Counted from the stretch's first letter, positions 52,055 to 62,409 are shown. The stretch is 64,000 bases of DNA from Marinobacterium ramblicola (GCF_019084545.1 NZ_JAHREP010000012.1:1-64000); one strand, 5' to 3'. The notes: generated from the letters alone by a model not told the origin. A program made the numbers and translations.

Positions 52055-53503
52055 TTAGCGTATCTGGTCGCCTACACGGACGATCTTCAGGGTGTTGGTG
52101 CCGCCCTGGGCATTGAGATAATCGCCCTTGGTTATCAGCACCAGGTCGCCCTTGTCGACGACGCCGCGTCGCACCAGCTCATCCACGGCCAGCTGATTGA
52201 TCTCGGCGGCGGGCAGGTTGGCGGTGTCGAAGGGAACCGTTTTCACGCCGCGGTAGAGTGCGACGCGGTACTGGGTCGCGGGGTGGCGAGAGTAGGCGAA
52301 GATCGGCTGCGGTGAGCGGATACGCGACATCAGCAGCGGCGTGGCGCCGGTCTCGGTCATGCAGATAATCGCCTTGACCCCCTCAAGGTGGTTGGCGGCA
52401 TACATCGCCGACAGCGCGATCGACTCGTCGATATGAGCGAAGGATTCGCTGATACGGTGTTTCGATTTATGCGCCTGCGGGTGCTTTTCGGCACCGAGGA
52501 TCACCCGCGCCATCGCTTCCACGGTCTCGATCGGGTAGGCACCGGCGGCGGTTTCCGCCGACAGCATCACTGCATCGGTGCCGTCGAGCACGGCGTTGGC
52601 CACGTCGAACACCTCGGCGCGGGTCGGCATCGGCTGGGTGATCATCGACTCCATCATCTGGGTCGCGGTGATCACCAGGCGGTTCAGGGTACGGGCACGG
52701 CTGATGATGTGCTTCTGCACGCCGATCAGCTCCGCGTCGCCGATCTCGACGCCGAGGTCGCCACGGGCCACCATCACCGCTTCCGAGGCAAGGATGATCT
52801 CGTCCAGTACCTTGGAGTCCTGTACCGTCTCGGCGCGTTCGATCTTGGCCACCAGACCCGCCTTGCCGCCGGCGGCGTGCAACAACTCGCGTGCCTGGTT
52901 CATGTCGGCGGCACTGCGCGGGAAGGAGACGGCGAGGTAGTCCACGCCGATCTCGGCGGCGGTCTTGATGTCGGCGAAATCCTTCTCGGTCAGGGCACCG
53001 GCGGAGAGACCGCCGCCCTTGCGGTTGATCCCCTTGTTGTTGGACAGAGGGCCGCCGATCAGCACTTCACACTGGATGCGCGAGCCCACGACGGCGACCA
53101 CTTCGAGTTCGACGCGGCCGTCGTCGAGCAGCAGGATGTCGCCTGGATTGCTGTCGCTGACCAGCTCTTCGTAGTCGATACCGACGCAGGTGGCGTCACC
53201 GGCGTTCTTGTCCAGCGCAGCGTCCAGGTCAAAGCGCTGGCCCTTGGTCAGCTGTACCTTCCCCTCCGCGAAGCGGGCGATACGGATCTTCGGGCCCTGC
53301 AGGTCACCCAGTACGGCGACATAGCGGCCGTGCTTGGCACCGAATTCGCGCACCAGGGAGGCACGCTTCAGGTGATCCTGCGGACTGCCGTGGGAGAAGT
53401 TCAGCCGCACCACGTTGACGCCGGCACGTACCAGCGCCTCTATCGCTTCAGGCGTGTCGGTGGCGGGCCCCAGTGTCGCGACTATCTTGGTCCTGCGTTG
53501 CAT
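52055..53503 (-). CDS. pyk: Pyruvate kinase
   Basis: A 482-aa enzyme of the PykA (type II) length. Motifs: [20 protein letters not shown] at the N-terminus, the catalytic-Lys region [11 protein letters not shown] (near 220), [13 protein letters not shown] and [11 protein letters not shown]. The C-terminal regulatory domain ends in [13 protein letters not shown]. It lies 4 bases after gap. Confidence 0.96.
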   Translation of the reverse strand: MQRRTKIVATLGPATDTPEAIEALVRAGVNVVRLNFSHGSPQDHLKRASLVREFGAKHGRYVAVLGDLQGPKIRIARFAEGKVQLTKGQRFDLDAALDKNAGDATCVGIDYEELVSDSNPGDILLLDDGRVELEVVAVVGSRIQCEVLIGGPLSNNKGINRKGGGLSAGALTEKDFADIKTAAEIGVDYLAVSFPRSAADMNQARELLHAAGGKAGLVAKIERAETVQDSKVLDEIILASEAVMVARGDLGVEIGDAELIGVQKHIISRARTLNRLVITATQMMESMITQPMPTRAEVFDVANAVLDGTDAVMLSAETAAGAYPIETVEAMARVILGAEKHPQAHKSKHRISESFAHIDESIALSAMYAANHLEGVKAIICMTETGATPLLMSRIRSPQPIFAYSRHPATQYRVALYRGVKTVPFDTANLPAAEINQLAVDELVRRGVVDKGDLVLITKGDYLNAQGGTNTLKIVRVGDQIR

Positions 53504-53507
53504 CGTC

Positions 53508-54518
53508 TCAGGCCTCTGCTTGCATCAGTGCCAGGGTGTTGTCGAGCATCCGGTTGGAGAAGCCCCACTCGTTGTCGTACCAGCTCATCACCTTGACCAG
53601 TCGGCCGTTCACGCGGGTCTGGCTTGCATCGAAGATGGAGGAGTGGGGGTTGTGGTTGAAGTCCACCGATACCAGCGGCAGCTTGTTGACCTCCAGTACG
53701 CCCTTGAGCGCACCCTTGGCCGCCTCTTCGATTACGGCGTTGACCTCTTCGACGCTGGTGTCGCGACCGGCTTCGAAGGTCAGGTCCACCAACGATACGT
53801 TGATGGTCGGTACGCGTACCGCCATGCCGTCCAGACGGCCGTTCAGTTCCGGCAGCACCAGGCCTACGGCAGCGGCGGCGCCGGTCTTGGTCGGGATCAT
53901 CGAATGTGCGGCGGCGCGGGCACGGTACAGATCCGAGTGGTAGACATCCGACAGCTTCTGGTCGTTGGTGTAGGAGTGGATGGTGGTCATCAAACCGTTG
54001 TTGATGCCGATGGCGTCATGCAGCGGCTTGGCGATCGGCGCCAGGCAGTTGGTGGTGCAGGAGGCGTTGGAGATGATCCGGTGCTCGGCGGTCAGCACGT
54101 TCTGGTTGATGCCGTAGACCACGGTGGCATCGGCACCCTTGGCCGGTGCGGAGATGATCACCTTGCGCGCACCGGCTTCGAGGTGGGCGGCAGCCTTTTC
54201 CCGCTCCGTGAACAGGCCGGTGCACTCATACACCACGTCGACCTCGAGCGCTTTCCACGGCAGTTTGGCCGGGTCGCGCTCGGCGATGATGCGGATGCTG
54301 TCGCCGTTGACGATCAAGTTGTCGCCATCCACCGCCACATCACCGTTGAAGCGGCCGTGCACGGTATCGAAGCGGGTCAGGTGGGCATTGATCTCGGCGT
54401 CGCCGAGGTCGTTGATCGCGACGATCTGGATCTGTTCCCGCTTGCCCGATTCGTACAGTGCACGCAGTACATTGCGACCGATGCGTCCATAACCGTTGAT
54501 TGCGACTCGAATGCTCAT
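53508..54518 (-). CDS. gap: Glyceraldehyde-3-phosphate dehydrogenase, type I
   Basis: A 336-aa NAD-dependent GAPDH. The Rossmann start [19 protein letters not shown] and the catalytic [13 protein letters not shown] motif (Cys near 155) are intact, with [14 protein letters not shown] at the end. First gene of gap-pyk-(56 aa)-eno-mgsA-gpr. A HexR-like box overlaps its presumed transcription start, so the operon should be repressed by HexR and relieved by 2-keto-3-deoxy-6-phosphogluconate. Confidence 0.96.
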   Translation of the reverse strand: MSIRVAINGYGRIGRNVLRALYESGKREQIQIVAINDLGDAEINAHLTRFDTVHGRFNGDVAVDGDNLIVNGDSIRIIAERDPAKLPWKALEVDVVYECTGLFTEREKAAAHLEAGARKVIISAPAKGADATVVYGINQNVLTAEHRIISNASCTTNCLAPIAKPLHDAIGINNGLMTTIHSYTNDQKLSDVYHSDLYRARAAAHSMIPTKTGAAAAVGLVLPELNGRLDGMAVRVPTINVSLVDLTFEAGRDTSVEEVNAVIEEAAKGALKGVLEVNKLPLVSVDFNHNPHSSIFDASQTRVNGRLVKVMSWYDNEWGFSNRMLDNTLALMQAEA

Positions 54519-54555
54519 CTGGTACCTCGATTATTGTTGGGGTCGGGAGTTATTA

Positions 54556-54570
54556 GGTAGTAAAATTACG
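54556..54570 (-). promoter_or_regulatory. HexR operator of the gap operon
   Basis: GGTAGTAAAATTACG matches the HexR consensus TGTARTNNNAYTACA at every position except the outermost base on each side. It lies just downstream of the presumed -10 box, a repressing position. Confidence 0.65.
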
Positions 54571-54571
54571 T

Positions 54572-54602
54572 ATTTTATCGCCTTTATAAAAATAAAAGTC
54601 AA
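54572..54602 (-). promoter_or_regulatory. Candidate sigma-70 promoter of the gap operon
   Basis: On the minus strand TTGACT (54597-54602) and TAAAAT (54572-54577) are separated by 19 bases. The spacing is longer than ideal, so a slightly shifted -10 is possible. The HexR box follows immediately. Confidence 0.4.
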
Positions 54603-54949
54603 ATTTATATTTGTATTATTACGCAACTGATTCATTGTTTCTCGCTATTATTGCGAGTGCTGCTCCGCTGGATGGCGGGTGGTCGAGTGAGCAGAAAGCG
54701 GGGCGTTGTGGAGGTAAGGATGGATCGGTTAGGGGTAGAAAACCTGTCAGTGAGGTAATTTTCTTACATATTTGCTATTCTGCAGCGCGAGTGTCCCTTC
54801 GATGTTGTGAAAACTACTAGGTGGTTCTCCTGGATAGGTGTTCTCCTGGATGGTTGTCCTGTGGCAGATCCTCATCGGTTAGCTATTACCGGCGGCCATG
54901 GATCAGAGAGGGGCGGTGAGTCAGTTTTGAATAGGGTGTGGTCTGTCGG

Positions 54950-55813
54950 ATGAGTTCATTCAATATATTGCAGGAGATTGCGGCAGCGCTTGAGTCGCTG
55001 AATCGTTCGGAGCGTAAGGTTGCCGACGTGATTCTGTCCGATCCCCAGGCGGCTACGCGCTCCTCGATTGCGGCCTTGGCCAAGGCGGCTCAGGTCAGTG
55101 AGCCGACCGTCAACCGCTTCTGCAAACGTTTCAATACCGCAGGTTTCCCCGATTTCAAACTGAATCTGGCGCAGGCGCTCGCCAGCGGCGTGCCCTACGT
55201 CAACCGCAATGTGGAAGCGGATGACACCGCCGACAGTTACTCGCCGAAAATTTTCGAGGCGACCATCGCCAGCCTGGCCTACGCCAGAGAAAAGATCAGT
55301 CCCGCGGTTGTAAACCGGGCTGTCGACCAGCTGATTCAGGCCAAGCAGATACTGTTCTTCGGTCTTGGTGCCTCGGGGCCGGTGGCTCAGGATGCGCAGC
55401 ACAAGTTCTTCCGCTTCAATATTCCGGTTGCGGCTTACGATGACGTGCTGATGCAGAGGATGGTCGCTGCGGCCTCTGCGACCGGTGATGTCATCGTGAT
55501 CATCTCCTACACGGGGCGGACACGTGAACTGGTGGATATCGCCGAGCTGGCGCGTGGCACTGGCGCCACAGTGATCGGTATTACTGCACCGAACTCGCCA
55601 TTGGCCAGACACTGCACGGTTGTGCTGGGTGTCGAGGCACCGGAGGATACCGACGTCTATATGCCGATGACCTCCCGTATCGTGCACCTGACCGTCATCG
55701 ATATTCTGGCCACCGGGGTTACTTTGCGCCGTGGGCCGGATTTCCTGCGTCACCTCAAGGCGATCAAAGATAGCTTGAAAGAGACGCGCTACCCGATCGA
55801 ACCGCTGGCTTAA
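54950..55813 (+). CDS. hexR: HexR, RpiR-family repressor of carbon metabolism
   Basis: A 287-aa regulator with an N-terminal RpiR HTH (about 1-75; [20 protein letters not shown]) and a SIS sugar-phosphate domain (about 120-260; [33 protein letters not shown]). HexR proteins repress gap, zwf and edd genes and release DNA on binding 2-keto-3-deoxy-6-phosphogluconate. It diverges from the gap operon, which carries a HexR box. ATG 54950 starts the usual family N-terminus; the frame extends four codons upstream. Confidence 0.92.
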   Translation: MSSFNILQEIAAALESLNRSERKVADVILSDPQAATRSSIAALAKAAQVSEPTVNRFCKRFNTAGFPDFKLNLAQALASGVPYVNRNVEADDTADSYSPKIFEATIASLAYAREKISPAVVNRAVDQLIQAKQILFFGLGASGPVAQDAQHKFFRFNIPVAAYDDVLMQRMVAAASATGDVIVIISYTGRTRELVDIAELARGTGATVIGITAPNSPLARHCTVVLGVEAPEDTDVYMPMTSRIVHLTVIDILATGVTLRRGPDFLRHLKAIKDSLKETRYPIEPLA

Positions 55814-55842
55814 CGGGAGGCGCTGCGCGAGAGGTGGGGGGC

Positions 55843-58035
55843 TCAGTCGGAGCCTTTCTCTGCCCGCAGCAGCTGTTCCTTCAAAGCGCTGTTTTCCTGC
55901 TTCAGTTTCTGTTCGCTGAGGCGCAGTTCGAACGCCTTCTGGTACTCCTGGTCCAGGCGTTGCTTAAGCTCATCCATATTCTTGCTTTGCTGGGAGTTTT
56001 CCCGCTCCAGTTGCTCAATTCGGCGCTGCAGGGCGATCAGCTGTGAAAGCTCCGTCGCCTGGTGCTCCCGTATGGAGGTCTCCAGGTTCTCAAGCGTTGG
56101 GTGCAACTCGCTGAACAGGTGGCTGTAGAGCGCTTTCAGGTCGGACTCTTCACGGTCCGAGTAGCGCACGCCGTTGGCGATCACGCTATGCGCGGCGGCC
56201 GCGCCGATCGAGCCCGCGAGCAGGCGCTCCAGCATGCGGTGAAACTCCATCAGTTCGATAACGGTAATCTGTTTCCGGCTACCCACCTGGAGGCTTTCGC
56301 GCAACAGGTTGAGTGTCGTTCTGACCTTGTTGGGATGCAGGTAGCGTGTCAGGACTGTCTCGGCCTCGGTAATCTTGGGATCCAGGTCGATATAGGCGGT
56401 CATGCCGGTGGGGCGTGCGCGTGCATGCACCGGGTTGCCGCGCATGCATTCTAAAAGCTCGTTGGTTAGCCTGAGTTCAGCCTTGCCGCTCCGGCAGAGC
56501 TTGCTGAACAGCAGGTAAGCCAGAATATTCACCGTTAAAGACCAGAATACGCTGTGGCTCAACGGCGGGAGCAGCTCCATGCCGAACAGGTGCTGGGGTC
56601 TTAGCAGCGTTAAGCCGAAAGGACCTTCCGTCAGTATCTGTGCGCTGAGCCAGCCTTCGGCGACCCATTCGGGCAGCACCAGAGTGTAGAACCAAAGGGC
56701 AAAGCCGCAGCTCAGCCCCCAGATCGCGCCGTAGCGGTTGCCGCCACGCCAGAACAGTCCTATCAGCATGGCCGGTGCGCACTGGAGAACGGCGGCAAAG
56801 GAGATCACACCCATGGCGACCAATATGTAGGACTGACCCAGTGCGAGGGCGGTCAGATAGGCTGCGCCCAGAATCAGGGCGACCATGGCCCAGCGCAGTT
56901 GCAGTCCCCAGCCGCGAAGCGCTTCGAGCGGGTGAAGGCGCTCGCACAGAGGCAGTATCAGATGGTTGGATGCCATGGTGGCCAGCGTCATCGTGGTGAT
57001 CAGGATCATGCCGGTGGCCGCCGCGTATCCGCCCAGAAACGATAGCAGGGTCAGGGTTTGGCTGTCGGCCATTTGAGGAATCAGCAGCATGAATCGATCG
57101 CCCTGTTCGGCGGGAATGCCAAGCAGCAGCCCAGCGCCGGTGATCGGGATGACGAACAGGCTGATCAGCAGGGTATAGAGCGGCATGGCCCAGATCAGTG
57201 TCCGCAGGTGGTTGCTGTCACTGTTTTCGACCACCGCCACATGGAACTGCCGGGGCAGGCAGAAAAAGCCGGCAAACCCCAACAGGGGCAGCGTTATCCA
57301 GTTGGCCAGGCTATGTTGGCCGGCATCGATACTGAGGACGGCGGCGTTACCGCTCTGGCGGAGTTGCCGAAATATGTCGCCCGGGCCGTCGAACAGCTGG
57401 AAGGTGATAAAGGCACCGACGATCAGCATCGCGCCGAGCTTGACCACGCACTCTACTGCCAGCGCGGCGATCATGCCCTGGTGTCGCTCCGTGGGGTCGA
57501 GCCTGCGCACGCCGAACAGGATCGTGAATAGAATCATCATCAGGGTCACGAGCGCGCCGGCCATATTCCACTCGGCTTCGCCGCCTTGGCCGGCGGCAAT
57601 GACGCTCAGGGAGTCGGTCACCGCCTTGATCTGTAGTGCGATATAGGGAAGCAGGCCGAATAGTGCAATCAGCGTGACCAGTGCCGCGATCGACTGGGAG
57701 TGACGGTACCGGGTAGCAATAAAGTCGGCGATGCTGGTGATGCGGTACACCTCCTTGGCGCGCACCATCCGTATCGATATCACTCCGACCAGAGCGGCGC
57801 CCAGCATCGTGCCCAGATAGATGGCGACAAACTGCAGACCTGATTCGGCAGCGAAACCGACGCTGCCGTAGTAGGTCCAGGAGGTGAAGATGACCGCTTG
57901 CGAAAGCACATAGGGCCAGCGGGAGGTAAAGCGAAAACGCCCCGTGGCGAGCCGATGCTCCACCCACTGGGCCAGTGCGAACAGCACGCCCATGTAGATC
58001 AGCACCAGTAGTAGCACGCTCAGTGGAGAAAACAT
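55843..58035 (-). CDS. SLC5-family transporter with STAC domain and coiled coil, no kinase
   Basis: A 730-aa protein. Residues about 1-530 form the 13-helix sodium:solute symporter fold of CbrA-like sensors (GVISIRMVRAKEVYRITSIA, LSFLGGYAAATGMILITTMT). Residues about 570-640 resemble the STAC linker (LTRYLHPNKVRTTLNLLRES). Residues about 660-730 are a long coiled coil (LIALQRRIEQLERENSQQSK). CbrA-type proteins continue into PAS and histidine-kinase domains, which are absent here: the gene ends cleanly after the coiled coil. It may transport a solute, or signal to a separate partner through the coiled coil. It stands alone, converging on hexR with a 29-bp gap. Confidence 0.8.
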   Translation of the reverse strand: MFSPLSVLLLVLIYMGVLFALAQWVEHRLATGRFRFTSRWPYVLSQAVIFTSWTYYGSVGFAAESGLQFVAIYLGTMLGAALVGVISIRMVRAKEVYRITSIADFIATRYRHSQSIAALVTLIALFGLLPYIALQIKAVTDSLSVIAAGQGGEAEWNMAGALVTLMMILFTILFGVRRLDPTERHQGMIAALAVECVVKLGAMLIVGAFITFQLFDGPGDIFRQLRQSGNAAVLSIDAGQHSLANWITLPLLGFAGFFCLPRQFHVAVVENSDSNHLRTLIWAMPLYTLLISLFVIPITGAGLLLGIPAEQGDRFMLLIPQMADSQTLTLLSFLGGYAAATGMILITTMTLATMASNHLILPLCERLHPLEALRGWGLQLRWAMVALILGAAYLTALALGQSYILVAMGVISFAAVLQCAPAMLIGLFWRGGNRYGAIWGLSCGFALWFYTLVLPEWVAEGWLSAQILTEGPFGLTLLRPQHLFGMELLPPLSHSVFWSLTVNILAYLLFSKLCRSGKAELRLTNELLECMRGNPVHARARPTGMTAYIDLDPKITEAETVLTRYLHPNKVRTTLNLLRESLQVGSRKQITVIELMEFHRMLERLLAGSIGAAAAHSVIANGVRYSDREESDLKALYSHLFSELHPTLENLETSIREHQATELSQLIALQRRIEQLERENSQQSKNMDELKQRLDQEYQKAFELRLSEQKLKQENSALKEQLLRAEKGSD

Positions 58036-58109
58036 TGCCAGATAACCCCCTGCTTACAACAGGGTTTATTGACAGTATTGGCAGTGGCGGAGCGGGCTGC
58101 AACCAATCG

Positions 58110-58143
58110 GAAAAAACAAAGCCCCGCACTAGGCGGGGCTTTG
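58110..58143 (-). terminator. Terminator of tRNA-Tyr
   Basis: On the minus strand CAAAGCCCCGC-CTAGT-GCGGGGCTTTG forms an 11-bp stem followed by six T. It lies 13 bases beyond the 3' end of tRNA-Tyr. Confidence 0.88.
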
Positions 58144-58156
58144 TCTACATATTCGA

Positions 58157-58240
58157 TGGTGGTGAGGGGTGGATTCGAACCACCGAAGCTCGCGCGTCAG
58201 ATTTACAGTCTGATCCCTTTGGCCACTCGGGAACCTCACC
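58157..58240 (-). tRNA. tRNA-Tyr (anticodon GTA)
   Basis: A complete 84-nt class II tRNA on the minus strand. The acceptor stem GGTGAGG pairs with CCTCACC, with discriminator A and encoded CCA. The long variable arm and loop CTGTAAA give anticodon GTA. The T-arm is GGTGG-TTCGAAT-CCACC. Confidence 0.97.
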
Positions 58241-58470
58241 AGAGGGCGCGTATGTTAGAGTGATGGCGTGTGCTTGTAAAGCTTGCATCGACGATATTTA
58301 CCAGCTTTTTTGACGTGCATGGGATGCGCGAAAAATGGGGCTGGATTGAAAAAAATTCTTCTGTATCCTGCTCCGCCGTTAAAGCCCGCTATGGCGCGGT
58401 TTTGTTTGTTTCTGAGTGGTCGCCTACCTCCACTGGCGATGAAATTCAACTCTTGAAATAAACCGGATGC

Positions 58471-58486
58471 TCACTATATTTAGTGC
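58471..58486. promoter_or_regulatory. NrdR box 1
   Basis: TCACTATATTTAGTGC matches the NrdR consensus ACACWATATATWGTGT at 13 of 16 positions with an intact CACTATAT core. NrdR is the ATP/dATP-sensing repressor of ribonucleotide reductase genes. Confidence 0.8.
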
Positions 58487-58501
58487 TCTTAAATAGAAGT
58501 C

Positions 58502-58517
58502 GTACTAGATGTTGTGC
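58502..58517. promoter_or_regulatory. NrdR box 2
   Basis: GTACTAGATGTTGTGC is a weaker match to the same consensus. It starts exactly 31 bp after box 1, the three-helical-turn spacing characteristic of paired NrdR boxes, which supports both assignments. Confidence 0.75.
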
Positions 58518-58641
58518 TTTGGTGGTTTTTTGATCACTGGTATACAAAGTCGCGACATTGAATTCAACGACCAATAATTATCGGCTGAGGGACCGGCTTG
58601 AAACTGGCCCTTCGGTTGTTATCCACGCTTTCGACTGAGGG

Positions 58642-60912
58642 ATGGGCATGCAGCAAGATCTGATGGTAACCAAACGCGACGGGCGACGGGAATCGATCGA
58701 TCTCGAGAAGATTCACCGGGTCATCATCTGGGCCGCTGATGGGCTGGAAAATGTTTCGGTTTCACAGGTTGAGCTCAAAGCCCACCTGCAGTTCTACGAT
58801 GGCATCAAGACATCGGATATCCACGAGACGCTGATCAAATCAGCGGCTGACCTGATCTCCGAAGAGGCACCCGATTACCAGTATCTGGCTGCGCGCCTGG
58901 CGATCTTCCACCTGCGCAAGCGCGCATTCGGCAGCTTCGAGCCGCCGCACCTGTACGACCACGTGGTCAAGCTGGTGGAAGACAAGCGCTACGACCAGCA
59001 TCTGCTGACCGACTATTCGCGCGAAGAGTTCGATGAGCTCAACGCCTACCTCGATCACGGCCGTGACATGAATTTCAGCTATGCGGCGGTGAAGCAGCTC
59101 GAAGGCAAGTATCTGGTACAGAACCGTGTCTCCGGTGAGGTGTATGAAAGCCCGCAGCTGCTTTATATGCTGGTGTCGGCGTGCCTGTTCTCCGGTTACC
59201 CGAAAGAGAAGCGCTTGGACTATGTGAAGCGTTTCTACGACGCGACCTCGCTGTTCAAGCTGTCACTGCCGACGCCGATCATGGCCGGCGTGCGCACACC
59301 GACGCGTCAGTTCAGCTCCTGCGTACTGATCGAGACCGATGATAGCCTGGACTCCATCAACGCCACCGCGGCGGCGATCGTGAAGTACGTTTCCCAGCGT
59401 GCCGGCATCGGCATCAACGCCGGTCGTATCCGTGCGCTGGGCAGCCCGATCCGCAATGGTGAAGCTTTCCACACCGGTTGTATCCCGTTCTACAAGCACT
59501 TCCAGACGGCGGTGAAGTCCTGCTCCCAGGGTGGGGTGCGCGGTGGTGCGGCCACTCTGTTCTACCCGCTCTGGCACCTGGAGGTGGAGTCCCTGCTGGT
59601 GCTGAAGAACAACCGGGGTGTTGAAGAGAACCGCGTGCGTCATATCGATTACGGCGTGCAGATCAACAAGCTGATGTACACGCGCCTGATCAAGGGCGAA
59701 AGCATCACCCTGTTCAGCCCGCACGATGTGCCGGGGCTGTACGATGCCTTCTTTGCCGATCAGGATGAGTTTGAGCGTCTCTACGTCAAGTACGAGCAGG
59801 ACCCGAGCATCCGCAAGAAGACCATGAAAGCGGTCGAGTTGTTCGGTCTGCTGGCGTCGGAGCGTGCCTCTACCGGTCGTATCTACGTGCAGAACGTGGA
59901 CCACTGCAATACCCACAGCCCGTTCGATCCGGAGGTGGCGCCGGTCAAGCAGTCCAACCTCTGTCTCGAGATTGCGCTGCCGACCAAGCCGCTGAAGGAT
60001 GTCAACGATCCGGACGGCGAGATCGCCCTGTGCACGTTGTCGGCGTTTAACCTCGGCGCGCTGGAGAACCTGGACGAGCTGGAGAACCTGTCTGACCTGA
60101 TCGTGCGCGCGCTGGACAGCCTGCTCGATTATCAGGACTACCCGGTACCGGCGGCCTACAATGCCACCATGGGACGTCGCACTCTGGGGGTCGGCGTAAC
60201 CAACTTCGCCTACTACCTGGCCAAGCACGGTGTGCGTTACTCCGATGGCTCCGCCAATGGCCTGGTGCACAAAACCTTCGAGGCGATTCAGTACTATCTG
60301 CTGAAGGCGTCCAACCAGCTGGCCAAGGAGATGGGTGCCTGTCCGAAGTTCAACGAAACCACCTATGCTCAGGGCTTGCTGCCGATCGACACCTACAAGC
60401 GCGATGTCGATGATTTCTGTGACGAGCCGCTGCACTACTTCTGGGAGACTCTGCGCGAGGATATCCGCGAGTTTGGTCTGCGCAACAGCACGCTGACCGC
60501 GCTGATGCCGTGTGAGACCTCATCCCAGATCACCAACTCTACCAACGGTATCGAGCCGCCGCGTGGCTTCGTCTCGGTCAAGTCGAGCAAGGATGGTGTC
60601 ATGAAGCAGGTAGTGCCGGAGTTCCTGCAGCTGAAGGACAATTACGAGCTGCTCTGGTCGATCCCGAACAATGAGGGTTACCTGCAGCTGGTCGGCATCA
60701 TGCAGAAGTTTGTCGATCAGTCGATCTCGGCAAATACCAACTACGACCCGAGCAAGTTCCCGGGCGAGAAGGTGCCGATGAAGCAGCTGCTCAAGGATCT
60801 GCTGACCGCCTACAAGTACGGTGTGAAGACGTTGTACTACCACAACACCCGCGACGGTGCGAAAGATTCGCACGATGATATGGGGTGTGAAGGCGGTGCC
60901 TGCAAGCTCTGA
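58642..60912 (+). CDS. nrdA: Ribonucleoside-diphosphate reductase class Ia, alpha subunit
   Basis: A 756-aa catalytic subunit reducing NDPs to dNDPs. The N-terminal ATP cone (about 7-95; VTKRDGRRESIDLEKIHRVI) is the dATP activity switch. The active site includes SNLCLEIAL (Asn, Cys and Glu, about 440). NSTLTALMPCETSSQITNST is the specificity-adjacent loop, and the redox-shuttle Cys pair is at the tail (CEGGACKL). ATG 58642 follows GAGGGATGG; a second ATG two codons later is possible. Confidence 0.97.
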   Translation: MGMQQDLMVTKRDGRRESIDLEKIHRVIIWAADGLENVSVSQVELKAHLQFYDGIKTSDIHETLIKSAADLISEEAPDYQYLAARLAIFHLRKRAFGSFEPPHLYDHVVKLVEDKRYDQHLLTDYSREEFDELNAYLDHGRDMNFSYAAVKQLEGKYLVQNRVSGEVYESPQLLYMLVSACLFSGYPKEKRLDYVKRFYDATSLFKLSLPTPIMAGVRTPTRQFSSCVLIETDDSLDSINATAAAIVKYVSQRAGIGINAGRIRALGSPIRNGEAFHTGCIPFYKHFQTAVKSCSQGGVRGGAATLFYPLWHLEVESLLVLKNNRGVEENRVRHIDYGVQINKLMYTRLIKGESITLFSPHDVPGLYDAFFADQDEFERLYVKYEQDPSIRKKTMKAVELFGLLASERASTGRIYVQNVDHCNTHSPFDPEVAPVKQSNLCLEIALPTKPLKDVNDPDGEIALCTLSAFNLGALENLDELENLSDLIVRALDSLLDYQDYPVPAAYNATMGRRTLGVGVTNFAYYLAKHGVRYSDGSANGLVHKTFEAIQYYLLKASNQLAKEMGACPKFNETTYAQGLLPIDTYKRDVDDFCDEPLHYFWETLREDIREFGLRNSTLTALMPCETSSQITNSTNGIEPPRGFVSVKSSKDGVMKQVVPEFLQLKDNYELLWSIPNNEGYLQLVGIMQKFVDQSISANTNYDPSKFPGEKVPMKQLLKDLLTAYKYGVKTLYYHNTRDGAKDSHDDMGCEGGACKL

Positions 60913-60939
60913 TCGTCTCTGTCAGACGGAACTAACTGA

Positions 60940-60967
60940 CCCCCTCCCGCCGTCGAGCGGGAGGGGG
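60940..60967 (+). repeat. Strong hairpin between nrdA and nrdB
   Basis: CCCCCTCCCGC and GCGGGAGGGGG form an 11-bp GC-rich stem around a 6-base loop, 28 bases after nrdA. It is not followed by a T run, so it more likely adjusts the nrdA to nrdB ratio or mRNA stability than ends transcription. Confidence 0.7.
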
Positions 60968-60997
60968 CTCTACGCTTTTGCATTCAGGAAGGATTGA

Positions 60998-62128
60998 ATG
61001 GCCTACTCTACCTTCAGCCCGAGCGATCACGACGCGACTCGTGAGCCGATGTTCTTTGGTCGTAGCGTAAACGTGGCGCGTTACGACAAGCAGAAATACC
61101 CGATTTTCGAGAAGCTGATCGAGAAGCAGCTCTCCTTCTTCTGGCGTCCGGAGGAGGTCGATCTGAGTACCGATCGCAAAGATTTCCAGAAGATGCCGGA
61201 GCATGAGCAGCATATCTTCCTGAGCAATCTGAAGTATCAGACACTGCTCGACTCGGTGCAGGGGCGCTCGCCCAACGTGGCATTCCTGCCGATCGTGTCG
61301 CTGCCGGAGCTGGAGACCTGGTTCGAGACCTGGGCATTCAGCGAGACGATCCACAGTCGCTCCTATACTCATATCATTCGCAACATCGTTACCGAACCGT
61401 CGACCGTCTTCGACCAGATCGTGACCAACCCGGAGATCGTCCGTCGTGCCGAATCGGTCACCCGTTTGTACGACGAGTTCATTGAGCTGGTCCAGGTGTA
61501 TACGGTTCACGGACCGGGTGTGCATCGTATTGGTGGCAAGGATCTCGATGCGACGCTGTATAACCTCAAGCGCACCCTGTACCTGACCCTGGTGTCGGTC
61601 AACGTGCTGGAGGCGATCCGTTTCTATGTCAGCTTTGCCTGCTCCTTTGCCTTTGCTGAGCGTGCAATCATGGAGGGGAATGCCAAGATCATTCGTCTGA
61701 TCGCCCGTGACGAAGCGCTGCATCTGACCGGTACCCAGCATATGCTGAACCTGATGAAGACGGGCAGTGACGACCCCGACTTCAAGCAGATCGCCGAAGA
61801 GTGCAAGCCGCAGGTGTACAAGATCTTCGAAGAGGCGGCGCAGCAGGAGAAGGACTGGGCGGAATACCTGTTCAGCGAAGGCTCGATGATCGGTCTGAAT
61901 GCGCGCATTCTGGGTGACTATGTCGAGTACATCACCAACGTACGTATGAAGGCGCTTGGGCTGGACGAGATCTTCCCGTCGCGGCAGAACCCCTTACCCT
62001 GGATGAACGCCTGGCTGGTCAGTGACAACGTTCAGGTCGCACCGCAGGAGTCCGAGATCAGCTCCTATCTGGTGGGGCAGATCGATAACGACGTCGATTC
62101 GGAAGATTTCGACGGTTTCGACCTATAG
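60998..62128 (+). CDS. nrdB: Ribonucleoside-diphosphate reductase class Ia, beta subunit
   Basis: A 376-aa ferritin-fold subunit holding the diiron-tyrosyl radical cofactor. Iron ligands are expected in [20 protein letters not shown] (Glu, His) and [16 protein letters not shown] (Glu, His). The radical Tyr is in [10 protein letters not shown]. The C-terminal acidic tail ([11 protein letters not shown]) docks on NrdA. AAGGA precedes the ATG. Confidence 0.96.
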   Translation: MAYSTFSPSDHDATREPMFFGRSVNVARYDKQKYPIFEKLIEKQLSFFWRPEEVDLSTDRKDFQKMPEHEQHIFLSNLKYQTLLDSVQGRSPNVAFLPIVSLPELETWFETWAFSETIHSRSYTHIIRNIVTEPSTVFDQIVTNPEIVRRAESVTRLYDEFIELVQVYTVHGPGVHRIGGKDLDATLYNLKRTLYLTLVSVNVLEAIRFYVSFACSFAFAERAIMEGNAKIIRLIARDEALHLTGTQHMLNLMKTGSDDPDFKQIAEECKPQVYKIFEEAAQQEKDWAEYLFSEGSMIGLNARILGDYVEYITNVRMKALGLDEIFPSRQNPLPWMNAWLVSDNVQVAPQESEISSYLVGQIDNDVDSEDFDGFDL

Positions 62129-62142
62129 GAAGGGTGTGGTGG

Positions 62143-62409
62143 ATGTCCGGTATTCCCCGTATCAAGGTTAATAACTTCCATACCTTTTACTACCAGTATG
62201 AGTTCTCGCTGCTGGACGCACTCGAGGCGCAGGAGATCCCTGCGCCCTACAACTGTCGCGGTGGATATTGTGGCTGCTGTAAGGTGCGTTTGATCGATGG
62301 CGAGGTGGAGCCGGTTCAGGACAGTCTGGTGGATCTGGATGACGACGAGATCCTGACCTGCTGTTGTCGACCGAAAGGCCATATCGAAATTGAATTGCCC
62401 GACCCCTGA
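62143..62409 (+). CDS. yfaE: YfaE, 2Fe-2S ferredoxin for NrdB cofactor maintenance
   Basis: An 88-aa plant-type ferredoxin with CRGGYCGCCKVRL (about 38-50) plus a later Cys in ILTCCCRPKG. YfaE delivers electrons to NrdB to rebuild and repair the diferric tyrosyl radical in E. coli. ATG 62143 is chosen over GTG 62134 because AGGAAGGG lies just upstream and the family starts near this Met. Third gene of nrdAB-yfaE. Confidence 0.93.
   Translation: MSGIPRIKVNNFHTFYYQYEFSLLDALEAQEIPAPYNCRGGYCGCCKVRLIDGEVEPVQDSLVDLDDDEILTCCCRPKGHIEIELPDP

Larger units (their letters stand above)
54519..54949. other. Divergent regulatory region between gap and hexR
   Basis: This 431-bp gap holds the gap promoter and HexR box near 54556-54602 in an AT-rich stretch, then about 300 bases without a supported gene. 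A frame at 54611-54820 has no ribosome site. The hexR promoter should lie in the right half, but no strong -35/-10 pair was found. Confidence 0.6.
58241..58641. other. 401-bp regulatory region upstream of nrdAB
   Basis: It contains two NrdR boxes (58471-58486 and 58502-58517) and a DnaA-box-like TTATCCACG at 58619-58627. The first 200 bases show no gene with a ribosome site. The nrdA leader from about 58520 contains GGCTTGAAACTGGCC, a weak hairpin. Confidence 0.6.
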
